Assembly (NCBI GenBank): GCA_027415455.1
Contig: DAIBSV010000008.1
Location: forward strand, 1-29,216
Source of the DNA: Nitrospirota bacterium
Lineage (GTDB): Bacteria > Nitrospirota_A > Leptospirillia > Leptospirillales > Leptospirillaceae
Reading direction: 5' to 3'
DNA length: 29,216 nt
Positions 22,689 through 29,216 of this stretch are shown one piece after another. The notes under the pieces were generated by a model, which was not told where the DNA came from, ran no database searches, and worked only from the letters and a program-made list of their open reading frames with translations. The stretch's first letter is position 1. Each line of letters begins with the position of its first letter. Position numbers and translations under genes: made by a program.

Positions 22689-22831
22689 CGACTCCTCCTT
22701 CTCTGGGTTTCTCCCTAACTTTCCGGGTGAATGGGAATGCCCTGACGAAGAAGACGCTGTGTCGACTCTTCACCGGGGCCGGTTTAGACGGCGTTTTCTG
22801 TGATCGGGAACCACAGCGCCTTTCGGCGAGA

Positions 22832-23350
22832 TCACCCGAACACGGCCTCGATCTCGAGAGGGATGGGCTGCGTCAGGCAGTAGACCGCCGGACAGGAGTT
22901 CCGGGAGGATTCCTCGATCTCACGGAGAACCGCCTCTTCGGCCTTGCCGCTCACCTTGAGCAGGATTCGGACCCCCTGCGTCAGGGGATTCTCAGACAGT
23001 CCAAGGGGCCGGGTCATGTCCACCCGGTTTTCGACACGGACCCAGAGACGGTCGATGGTCACCCCCCTCCGGGTGGCCACCATCATGTAGGTCGAGGCGA
23101 AACAGGACGCCAGTCCGAACAGGCAGTACTGGATGGGGTTGGGGGCGCGACCGCTTCCTCCCATGGGAGTGGCGTTGTCCATCTCGAGATCGATCGCCCC
23201 CCCTTCGAAGGAGACGCGAGAGGAGAACTGGGGGCGTCCCTCCTCCAGAACCCACTCCCCTTCGACGGCAAAGTCCTTGACGGCCTTCTCCGGCTCGCGG
23301 GAGAAGAGATCGACCGTTTTTCCGAGTGCGTTCCCGTTGACGTGGTTCAT
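22832..23350 (-). CDS. OsmC-family thiol protein
   Basis: 172 residues of the OsmC/Ohr superfamily, homodimeric thiol peroxidases. The catalytic-type cysteines are Cys83 (GLASCFASTYMMVA) and Cys153 (NSCPAVYCLTQPIPL), with an extra Cys158. The rest has the usual beta-sheet edge and central helix pattern. OsmC proteins reduce organic hydroperoxides, and some have been reported to act on sulfane sulfur. The ATG at 23350 has a strong AAGGAGGAG. It is transcribed divergently from the persulfide-dioxygenase-like gene across an AT-rich region. The next gene on its left begins after 143 nt, holding CTGTG/CACAG and CGCC/GGCG hairpins but no clear terminator. Confidence 0.85.
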   Translation of the reverse strand: MNHVNGNALGKTVDLFSREPEKAVKDFAVEGEWVLEEGRPQFSSRVSFEGGAIDLEMDNATPMGGSGRAPNPIQYCLFGLASCFASTYMMVATRRGVTIDRLWVRVENRVDMTRPLGLSENPLTQGVRILLKVSGKAEEAVLREIEESSRNSCPAVYCLTQPIPLEIEAVFG

Positions 23351-23424
23351 GGGCTCCTCCTTATCTGTGTATGTCTTTCGGGCCAATCGGGCCCGAGGGT
23401 TGACCGGATGCGAATGGCCAATCT

Positions 23425-23453
23425 ATAGTAGACAAAAAAAACGCTATTTTCAA
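23425..23453 (-). promoter_or_regulatory. Promoter of the OsmC gene set
   Basis: TTGAAA (23448-23453, 5 of 6) and TACTAT (23425-23430, 4 of 6) are 17 nt apart on the minus strand. The adjacent AT-rich stretch 23445-23475, the lowest-GC sequence nearby, would hold the divergent promoter of the other gene set; TATAAA at 23466-23471 is a possible -10 but has no clear -35. The ArsR protein encoded three genes away could bind between them. Confidence 0.5.
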
Positions 23454-23488
23454 ATTTTGTAAACTTATAAATTATGGGAGAATACGCC

Positions 23489-24229
23489 ATGTTTTTCAGT
23501 CAACGTTCCACAAGAGAATCGACCTTGTCCTATTTCTACGGATGCGGCGGCCTCGGGCAGGCGGTCGCGGTCGATGTCGTGGAGGGTGACGAAGAGTGGT
23601 TCCTGGGCGAGGCCGAAAAGGCGGGGGTCCGTATCGCTTACGTCATCGACACCCATATCCACGCCGATCATCTGTCGGGAGGGCGCCGGCTCGCCGAAAA
23701 GGCGGGGGCCGCCTACTGCCTCCACGGGAGCGCGATCGGCGCCGTGCGATTTCCCTTCCGGGCCCTTGCGGACGACGAGCTTCTGATCACGGGGAATGTC
23801 AGGACGCGGGTCCTCCACACGCCCGGCCATACCCCGGAGAGCCTCTGCCTTCTCGTTTCGGACCTTCGGCGCGGGGATGCCCCCTGGTTCGTCCTGACGG
23901 GAGACACCCTCTTCGTGGGCTCCGTCGGCCGGCCCGATTTCGGCGAAACGCCGGAGGAAACGGCGGGGCGGATCTTCGACAGCCTTCACGCGAAGCTTCT
24001 CTCCCTTCCCGACGACCTCGAGGTCTATCCGGGCCACACGGCCGGTTCGGTCTGCGCCGCGGGAATCTCCGGAAAGCCATCCTCCACGATCGGCTTCGAA
24101 AGGCGCTTCAATCCTCTGCTGGCCCTCCGCGACCGGAATGCCTTCGTCGCCGCCCTGACTTCCGAGATCCCCGAAAAGCCCATGGGCTTTAAGGCCATCG
24201 TTGCGGCCAACCGGGGACTCAGACCCTGA
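23489..24229 (+). CDS. Metallo-beta-lactamase-fold persulfide dioxygenase-like protein
   Basis: 246 residues. The metal-binding signature THIHADHLSGG is followed by HTPGHTPES, TGDTLFVGSVGRPDFGE and YPGHTAGS, the layout of ETHE1-type persulfide dioxygenases and related glyoxalase-II-like enzymes. ETHE1 enzymes use one iron to oxidise glutathione persulfide to sulfite. The GRPD motif favours the dioxygenase branch, but a hydrolase cannot be excluded. The ATG at 23489 has GGGAG 8 nt upstream and is preferred to an ATG at 23474 that lacks one. It leads the ArsR and MFS genes. Confidence 0.8.
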   Translation: MFFSQRSTRESTLSYFYGCGGLGQAVAVDVVEGDEEWFLGEAEKAGVRIAYVIDTHIHADHLSGGRRLAEKAGAAYCLHGSAIGAVRFPFRALADDELLITGNVRTRVLHTPGHTPESLCLLVSDLRRGDAPWFVLTGDTLFVGSVGRPDFGETPEETAGRIFDSLHAKLLSLPDDLEVYPGHTAGSVCAAGISGKPSSTIGFERRFNPLLALRDRNAFVAALTSEIPEKPMGFKAIVAANRGLRP

Positions 24230-24257
24230 CCCAAGATCCCAAGGAGGATTTTACCCG

Positions 24258-24617
24258 ATGGACACCGTTCGCTTCACTCTGGTCGCCGAGATGTTTTCGG
24301 CCCTTTCTCACCCCAAGCGCCTCGAGATCATCAGCCACATCGGCTGGGGCGAGCGCGGCTCGGGAGAGCTCGCCACCCTGACCGGGCTCTCCAAGGCCAA
24401 CGTCTCCCAGCATCTCAATGTGCTGAAGGCCCGGGCCCTGGTCTACTGCGAAAAGTCCGGGACCTCCTGCCGCTACCGGGTGACGAGCCCGAAGGTCCTC
24501 GAGGTCTGCGACCTGATCCGCCAGATCGTGCTCGACCAGCTGACCACCGACACCGAAAGGCGCAAGAGCCTTTCCGAGGTCCTCCCTTTCGCCCAGGGGC
24601 GGAAAGAGAAGGCGTGA
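24258..24617 (+). CDS. ArsR-family transcriptional regulator
   Basis: 119 residues. The winged helix-turn-helix runs from ALSHPKRLEIISHI through ELATLTGLSKANVSQHLNVL to the wing. The classic arsenic-binding ELCVCDL motif in helix 3 is absent, but there are cysteines at 64 and 71 in the wing (CEKSGTSC) and 84 in the next helix. These could sense thiol or persulfide oxidation; known persulfide sensors of this family (SqrR, BigR) use cysteines, though at other positions. The ATG at 24258 has AAGGAGG 10 nt upstream. It shares GTGA with the MFS gene. It may control the divergent OsmC/persulfide-dioxygenase promoters. Confidence 0.9.
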   Translation: MDTVRFTLVAEMFSALSHPKRLEIISHIGWGERGSGELATLTGLSKANVSQHLNVLKARALVYCEKSGTSCRYRVTSPKVLEVCDLIRQIVLDQLTTDTERRKSLSEVLPFAQGRKEKA

Positions 24618-25927
24618 CCCCGGCGCTTCCGGCTCCTTACAGGCGGGGTATCCGGATCAACAGGGGGCAGTTTCTCCACCAGATCCTCCAGGTTTTTTTC
24701 GTGGGGCTCGTCATCGGCATGGAGCGCACTGTCCTGCCGGCCCTGGCCGGGGATTTCGGCGTGGCGAAGGGCTCCTTTTTGTTCCTCCTCTCCTTCGTCG
24801 TCTCCTTCGGACTGGTCAAGGGGGCCCTGAACTTCTTCGCGGGAGCCCTGGCCGACCGCTACGGACGAAAGCGCGTCCTCGTGGCGGGATGGCTCGCCGC
24901 TCTCCCCATTCCCTTTCTTATCCTCTTCGCCCCGGACTGGTGGTGGATCGTCTTGGCCAACGTCTTCCTCGGGGTCAACCAGGGGTTTGCGTGGAGCATG
25001 ACCGTGACGAGCAAGATCGACATCACGCGCCCGGAGGAGCGGGGGATGTCGACCGGTCTCAACGAGAGCGCGGGATATCTCGCCGTGGGGGTGGCGGGGA
25101 TCGCCGCCGCCTACCTGGCCCTCCGTCTGGGCCCCCGGGAAGCCCTTTTCGGATTCGGCCTGGCTGTCGTCCTGACCGCCCTTGCGGTCGCGCTCCTCTT
25201 CGTCCGGGAAACCCTTCCCTGGGCGAAGGCCGAGCACGAGGAACATCGCCTGGGAACATTTGTCGGACCGCGTCCCCGATTCCCGAAAGGGGTTTCGGAA
25301 CGTCCCGGCCTCCGGGAGATTTTTTTCCTGGTCTCCTTCCGGGATTCCACGTTCCGGGCGCTCTGCCAGGCGGGGGTCGCCAACAAGATCGCCGATACCC
25401 TGGTCTGGGGCCTCTTCCCCGTCTTCTTCCGGAGCCGGGGACTCTCCCTTTCCGAAATCGGCTGGCTGACCGGGATCTACGCCATGACCTGGGGCCTCTT
25501 CCAGTCTGGAACGGGACATCTCTCCGACCGCATCGGCCGGAAGCGCCCGATCGTCGTCGGGCTCTGGTGCCTGGGCGGAGGAATCGCCGGAGTCGCATTT
25601 GTCCGGAGCGTCCCGCTCTGGGCCTTCTTCTCGATGGCGATGGGGATCGGAATGGCCCTTCTCTACCCGACGCTCGTGGCGGCCGTCGCCGACATCTCTC
25701 CGCCCGCCTGGCGGGGCCGGGCCCTGGGAACCTACCGGTACTGGCGGGACACGGGATATGCCATCGGGGGGCTTCTCCTCGGAGCCCTCGCCCAGTGGAG
25801 CCAGGAGGTCGTGATCGCGTTCTGGGCGACCGCCGGCCTCCTTCTCCTCTCGGGTCTCTGGGTCGCTCTCGCCTCCGGTGAGACCCATCCCGGACTGAAC
25901 CGGGCGGAAGAGGCGCCCGATCCCTGA
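24614..25927 (+). CDS. Major facilitator superfamily transporter
   Basis: 437 residues with about 12 membrane helices. Two motif-A copies mark the halves: GALADRYGRKRVLVAG after helix 2 and GHLSDRIGRKRPIVVG after helix 8. No substrate-specific signature is recognised; in this setting export of sulfite, thiosulfate, a thiol or a metal is possible. The start is GTG at 24614, sharing GTGA with the arsR stop, so the two are translationally coupled. The C-terminus is short and acidic. Confidence 0.9.
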   Translation: MTPALPAPYRRGIRINRGQFLHQILQVFFVGLVIGMERTVLPALAGDFGVAKGSFLFLLSFVVSFGLVKGALNFFAGALADRYGRKRVLVAGWLAALPIPFLILFAPDWWWIVLANVFLGVNQGFAWSMTVTSKIDITRPEERGMSTGLNESAGYLAVGVAGIAAAYLALRLGPREALFGFGLAVVLTALAVALLFVRETLPWAKAEHEEHRLGTFVGPRPRFPKGVSERPGLREIFFLVSFRDSTFRALCQAGVANKIADTLVWGLFPVFFRSRGLSLSEIGWLTGIYAMTWGLFQSGTGHLSDRIGRKRPIVVGLWCLGGGIAGVAFVRSVPLWAFFSMAMGIGMALLYPTLVAAVADISPPAWRGRALGTYRYWRDTGYAIGGLLLGALAQWSQEVVIAFWATAGLLLLSGLWVALASGETHPGLNRAEEAPDP

Positions 25928-26009
25928 CGACGGGACCGGGGACTTTTTGCGACCGGAATCCGGCGGACCTTTGATCAAAGATGGGAAGATTTTTGATGGG
26001 GGATTATTT

Positions 26010-27221
26010 TTGTTTTTTCGAAGGTTCGTAAACACAGGAAACCTGTTTTCAGGTTTGTTCGCATGGGGCAGATTCGGGGGATGTGTCCTTTCGATCGTTC
26101 TTGGCGCACCGGCGAGCGTGCATGCGGCCTCCGCTCTTCCGGATTCCGTTCCTCCCGCCCCCTCATCGTCGGCTTCTTCCCAGGGAGCGTCTTCCGGTTC
26201 CGTTTCTGCGACGGGAGGCTCCCTGCCCACTGTTCCAGCGGCGTCGACGCAGAAAACCGAGCCGGAAAATCCACCGCTCTCCCTGAACGGACCGGACGCC
26301 CTCGCCGCCTACAAGCATTCCTGGAACCCGCTGACCGCGGGTCCGGACCTCGTCTCCTACGCCGACACCCTTCCGGAAGGGGTCTTCAACGCCCGCTTCT
26401 TCTTCTACACCCGCTTCACCCAGGCCCAGTACACCGACAGCGGCGGCATCACGAGCCTCCCTCCGAACTTCTACGAAACCCAGATGCTGGCTCTCGAGGC
26501 CCTGTACTTCGGTCTGGGGTCCAATACGGAGCTCGCCGTCCTCCCCTCGCTCATCGGAACCTTCTCCTCCATCGGCGGAAGTCCCATCGACGGATGGGGT
26601 CTGAACGACTTCACCCTGGGAATCAAGCACCGCTGGATCATCCAGAACCCGGACTCGGCCCGACCCTCCTTCGCGACCTTCCTTTTCCTCACCCTTCCGA
26701 CCACCTCCTGGCTCGGGACCCCGGTCCCCAAGGGGGGGCTTCCGCCGGTCTCGGTGCTTCCCGCCACCCACTTCGGAAGCCCTTCCCTGACCGGGACCCT
26801 GCTTCTCCGGAAGAACATCCGTCCCCTCCGCTTCTACGGAGGGCTCTACTACACCTACAGCTTCCCGGGGATCGAGTCTATCTCGGCCGCTGATCCGAAG
26901 TTCTTCGCACAGTTCGGGGATCTGATCCAGTACCGGATGGCGGTCGAGGACGTGATCGACGAGAACCGGGGACTGGGATTCATCCTCGAAATGGTGGGAC
27001 TCTCCGAGCTTCCCTTCTCCCTGGACGGGATTCCCGTCAACACCTCTCCCTCGACCTTCAACCTGATCGGGATCCAGCCCTCCGTCGAGATCAACCTGAC
27101 CGACCGCCTGGCCCTTTCCGCCGGGGTGCTCCTTCCCGCCTGGGGGACCAGCGAGTATCTGTCCACAACCCCCAACTTCTCTCTCTGGTACTATTTCGGG
27201 AAAGGGACGCTCCAGCGGTGA
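26010..27221 (+). CDS. Predicted outer-membrane beta-barrel protein
   Basis: About 403 residues. An N-terminal signal peptide (RR, then GCVLSIVLGA and cleavage near SVHA-AS) is followed by a Ser/Ala/Pro-rich segment of about 65 residues and a C-terminal barrel-like domain. Alternating aromatic/hydrophobic strands such as NARFFFYTRFTQAQY, RFYGGLYYTYSF and the ending FSLWYYFGKG suggest a porin-like or MetA-pathway-type outer-membrane protein. The start is uncertain: a TTG at 26010 has GGGGGA upstream and gives a normal signal peptide, whereas a TTG at 25947 would add 21 residues. No ATG start is available. It follows the MFS gene by 82 nt. Confidence 0.65.
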   Translation: MFFRRFVNTGNLFSGLFAWGRFGGCVLSIVLGAPASVHAASALPDSVPPAPSSSASSQGASSGSVSATGGSLPTVPAASTQKTEPENPPLSLNGPDALAAYKHSWNPLTAGPDLVSYADTLPEGVFNARFFFYTRFTQAQYTDSGGITSLPPNFYETQMLALEALYFGLGSNTELAVLPSLIGTFSSIGGSPIDGWGLNDFTLGIKHRWIIQNPDSARPSFATFLFLTLPTTSWLGTPVPKGGLPPVSVLPATHFGSPSLTGTLLLRKNIRPLRFYGGLYYTYSFPGIESISAADPKFFAQFGDLIQYRMAVEDVIDENRGLGFILEMVGLSELPFSLDGIPVNTSPSTFNLIGIQPSVEINLTDRLALSAGVLLPAWGTSEYLSTTPNFSLWYYFGKGTLQR

Positions 27222-27466
27222 GGCGGATTGTCCGACATCGAAAGGGCTTCCCGGAGTGAAGGAGAGAGGGGGGGGCAAGGAACTACGGTTCTGTCGGAGG
27301 AAATCAAAGAGTGTCCGGGAATCTCTCAAAGACAGAGATCAACCCTCCGGGACGAACCTTTTGGCCCTTCCGACCAGGAACGGCGTCAAAGAGAGAATAA
27401 AAGACCAGACGGAGATAATGGTGGAAAACTGCGATCTTCGCCGCCCCCGAAAGACGAATCACAACT
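27222..27466. other. Non-coding spacer between convergent genes
   Basis: No gene is supported; small frames lack ribosome-binding sites. There is a weak hairpin ATCTCT-CAAAGAC-AGAGAT near 27331-27349 and otherwise nothing I recognise. Confidence 0.4.
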
Positions 27467-27520
27467 CACGGGGAAGGACGAGGTTTTCTTCCTTCCCCGT
27501 GTTCCCCGTCGACGACGGGG
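27467..27520 (-). terminator. Paired hairpins after the 115-aa protein gene
   Basis: Just past the gene's stop (27523) is CCCCGTCG-T-CGACGGGG (27504-27520) and then a perfect 12-bp stem CACGGGGAAGGA/TCCTTCCCCGTG (27467-27501) with an 11-nt loop. Neither is followed by a long U-tract. They may act as a strong mRNA-end structure for this gene and the convergent outer-membrane gene. Confidence 0.45.
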
Positions 27521-27522
27521 GT

Positions 27523-27870
27523 TCAGTGGGTGCAGTGGTGGGGAATGACTTTTAGCTCCGCGAAGACATCGTCGATGATCCGGTTCTCGATCTGTCGCGG
27601 CGTCGGCTCCATCGGCTGAAGCGGGGCCTCGACATAGGGCTGTGACAGGACCAGCCGGGTGAATCCTCTTTTCATGGAGTCGAACATCTCGTCCGTCATC
27701 ATCTCCAGATGATTCTTGTCGAGAAAGCTGTCGATCGCGCATCCGAAATAGGTGAGCAGATCGGCTTTCCAGTGATCGAATCCCTCGACAGTCGGATCCG
27801 GAACGACATCGACCGGAGCCCGCAGACCGATGATTTCGGCTTTTTTGAGAAGAACCTCCGAGGCGTTCAT
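27523..27870 (-). CDS. Small cytoplasmic protein, unrecognised family
   Basis: 115 residues, mixed alpha/beta with no signal peptide or membrane helix, and a strongly helical middle (MMTDEMFDSMKRGFTRLVLS). It ends in the metal-binding-like motif VIPHHCTH. The sequence does not match a family I can name. The ATG at 27870 has AAGGAG 6 nt upstream. A good promoter (28000-28027) and a long leader hairpin (27935-27971) precede it, so it is likely to be an expressed, regulated gene. The His/Cys tail could bind a metal, but this is only inference. Confidence 0.7.
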   Translation of the reverse strand: MNASEVLLKKAEIIGLRAPVDVVPDPTVEGFDHWKADLLTYFGCAIDSFLDKNHLEMMTDEMFDSMKRGFTRLVLSQPYVEAPLQPMEPTPRQIENRIIDDVFAELKVIPHHCTH

Positions 27871-27934
27871 GGCCAACTCCTTTTCTTTTCCCGAATTCCC
27901 TTTTCACTCCGGGAGGAAGCGCGACCGAAAAGGG

Positions 27935-27971
27935 TATCTTCTTCGAGGGGCGTCGCCCGGGGAAGAAGATA
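27935..27971. other. Leader hairpin of the 115-aa protein gene
   Basis: TATCTTCTTC (27935-27944) and GAAGAAGATA (27962-27971) form a perfect 10-bp stem around an inner GGGC/GCCC pair. It lies between the promoter and the gene on the minus strand and could act as an mRNA stabiliser, attenuator or operator. Confidence 0.6.
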
Positions 27972-27999
27972 TGAGTCTGATATCCATTCTCTTGTTTTC

Positions 28000-28027
28000 A
28001 ATCTATCACTCGGGCTTTATATGTCAA
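28000..28027 (-). promoter_or_regulatory. Promoter of the 115-aa protein gene
   Basis: A perfect TTGACA (28022-28027) and TAGATT (28000-28005, 4 of 6) are 16 nt apart on the minus strand, giving a leader of about 120 nt. Confidence 0.5.
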
Positions 28028-28161
28028 TTCATGTAAGGTTGTGGCAATTTCTGCGGTTTTTTCGGAGGTCTCATCCGAAGGGACAGGAGACCCCCGCCCG
28101 ATGCGCCGTCCGTTTCCGGTGGGTCGGATAAAATGAGAAAATGCGTGATCGGGAGCCGCTC

Positions 28162-28983
28162 ATGATCCCTTTCCGGAAAGAGAAACTTCTTGACTACCTG
28201 AATCGATGCCGGATGCCGGACGGCGGGTATTGCGCCTTCCGGGATCCGGAGAGCGGCGCTGGATTCTCAAACGTCGCGGACACCTGTTTCGCCCTTTACT
28301 CCTTCCGCCGGCTCGGAAAAGAGATTCCGTCGCTTCCGGAGACCCGGTTCTGGATCCTCCGTGCCCTCTCCGAAGACGGTGGCCATTGGCGCTCCCCTTT
28401 TCTTTCGTGGGCACTGGAGGCGAAACGGCTCGCGGGGATGCCCTTCTCCGATGAGGACCGATTTCTCATGCGACAGGAGGCCGCCCGGCTCCTGTCGGAA
28501 AAGGTGCTGCCACAGGAGCGCTCCGGCCTTCTGCGGGATCTCGTCTTCCTGTTTCGGGTCCGCCTCTTCGCGGGGATCCCTAAGGATCCGGAGGAAGCGA
28601 AGGCTCTCTCCCTCCTCCTGGGGGAAGGATCCTCCGCTTCCGGGGTTCCTGCAATTCTCGAGGCGGCCGACCGGGCCTTTCTTACGGCTCCGGATCTCCC
28701 TTCTCCGGGGGAGTGGCCCTATCGCCATCCGACCCTGGGGTATGTCCTTGTCCCTGGCTCTTCCCGCTCCGATCTCTTCATCCTTCTGGCCGGCCTGCGG
28801 ATGCGAAAAGATCCGCCCGGGCCGGAGGAAGCCGATCTCCTCCGGATCCGGGTCCTCTTCTGCCAGGGGCGGGAAGGGGGGTTTTCCCCCGTCGGAGGGG
28901 CGCGTCCCACCCTCGAGGCGACGGAGGCCGCCCTCGAGATCCTGGCGCGTCTTCCCGGGGGGGCTCCAAACGGAGCCTTTTAG
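28162..28983 (+). CDS. Squalene-cyclase/prenyltransferase-repeat protein
   Basis: 273 residues. The N-terminus LLDYLNRCRMPDGGYCAFRD, then ADTCFALYSFRRLG, and the C-terminus CQGREGGFSPVGGARP, PTLEATEAALEILARL, resemble the QxxDGG-type repeats of the prenyltransferase/squalene-cyclase alpha-alpha barrel. Middle segments are less recognisable. No Asp-rich catalytic motif of a terpene cyclase is evident, so it may be a non-catalytic or unknown-substrate member. The ATG at 28162 follows GGGAG by 6 nt and is preferred over an ATG at 28141. The stop codon lies in an intrinsic terminator. The role is unknown. Confidence 0.6.
   Translation: MIPFRKEKLLDYLNRCRMPDGGYCAFRDPESGAGFSNVADTCFALYSFRRLGKEIPSLPETRFWILRALSEDGGHWRSPFLSWALEAKRLAGMPFSDEDRFLMRQEAARLLSEKVLPQERSGLLRDLVFLFRVRLFAGIPKDPEEAKALSLLLGEGSSASGVPAILEAADRAFLTAPDLPSPGEWPYRHPTLGYVLVPGSSRSDLFILLAGLRMRKDPPGPEEADLLRIRVLFCQGREGGFSPVGGARPTLEATEAALEILARLPGGAPNGAF
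28962..28981 (+). terminator. Intrinsic terminator overlapping the gene end
   Basis: GGCTCC-AAAC-GGAGCC followed by TTTT is a textbook intrinsic terminator. The T-run is partly the stop codon TAG itself, so the last codons of the repeat protein gene encode the hairpin. Confidence 0.7.
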
Positions 28984-29216
28984 ATCGGGAGTTGTGCGTG
29001 AAGGAAAACAGTCCCGGAACATGGAGCCTAAGTCTTGTCTGAACAAATCTGTGGGGAAGTGGGTGCATGGTAACGTCGACATGGTCATAAAGGCTGGAAG
29101 TTTTGAAGGACCGAATCCCCTATTTTCCGCTGGACAGTCCTGAACCTGTAGACCTCCCGCTCGATCGGGGAGGATTGCATAGGAATCCGATGGAAAAAGC
29201 GACCGATCATCTTTCT
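28984..29216. other. Right-edge sequence without a gene
   Basis: I see no supported gene or promoter here. A stem CCTCCC/GGGAGG around 29153-29173 is present. The next gene would begin beyond the window. Confidence 0.4.

Noticed and set aside
1..29216. CRISPR array, insertion sequence or phage genes
   Set aside because: No regularly spaced repeats, transposase or phage proteins were seen on either strand.

Overview
The window is GC-rich DNA from a free-living Gram-negative bacterium: it carries an RND efflux pump, a predicted outer-membrane barrel protein, acetyl-CoA carboxylase subunits and NADPH-type glutamate synthase. Gene content (TPR-roadblock protein, aroQ-efp-accB-accC, yicC-gmk-rpoZ-coaBC, many unrecognised small proteins) would fit Nitrospirota such as a Leptospirillum-like organism, but that is a guess and no rRNA or tRNA is present to confirm it. 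No CRISPR array, intact insertion sequence or phage gene was found.

Layout. (1) 1-7280, all on the minus strand, transcribed right to left: a TPR-roadblock protein, aroQ, efp, accB, accC, thiE, a family-2 glycosyltransferase, a DUF3105-like protein and the 5' end of an RND transporter that runs off the left edge. Most of the first seven genes overlap by 1-4 nt or are separated by short gaps and probably form one transcription unit. (2) 7281-8800 is a 1.5-kb gene-free stretch with an unusual density of inverted repeats. A minus-strand promoter (7739-7766) and a U-tract hairpin (about 7416-7445) bound a roughly 315-nt structured segment that looks like an unrecognised small RNA or attenuator leader. 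A plus-strand promoter (8213-8241) followed by serial hairpins leads toward an NRAMP-superfamily transporter (8801-10456) whose metal-site motifs are not the canonical ones. (3) 10532-18586, minus strand: gltB, yicC, gmk, rpoZ and coaBC, with a good promoter upstream of gltB. (4) 18587-19314 is another gene-poor stretch. It holds one copy of a 71-bp direct repeat whose second copy lies over the 3' end of the next gene.

(5) 19315-25927 is the most distinctive coding region: two divergent gene sets around an AT-rich promoter region at 23351-23488. To the left run an OsmC-family thiol protein, a Met-rich protein with a winged-helix-like C-terminus, a CcdA/DsbD-like membrane protein, a SHOCT-domain membrane peptide, a class I cysteine desulfurase and a methyltransferase. 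To the right run a persulfide-dioxygenase-like metallo-beta-lactamase, an ArsR-family regulator and an MFS transporter. The protein families suggest a sulfane-sulfur (persulfide) handling and detoxification locus, which is an inference. (6) The right end holds a predicted outer-membrane barrel protein, an unrecognised 115-aa protein with a leader hairpin, and a protein with squalene-cyclase/prenyltransferase-like repeats whose stop codon is embedded in an intrinsic terminator.

The best candidates for something undescribed are the structured RNA segment at 7416-7733, the hairpin-rich leader before the atypical NRAMP gene, and the OsmC/persulfide-dioxygenase divergon.
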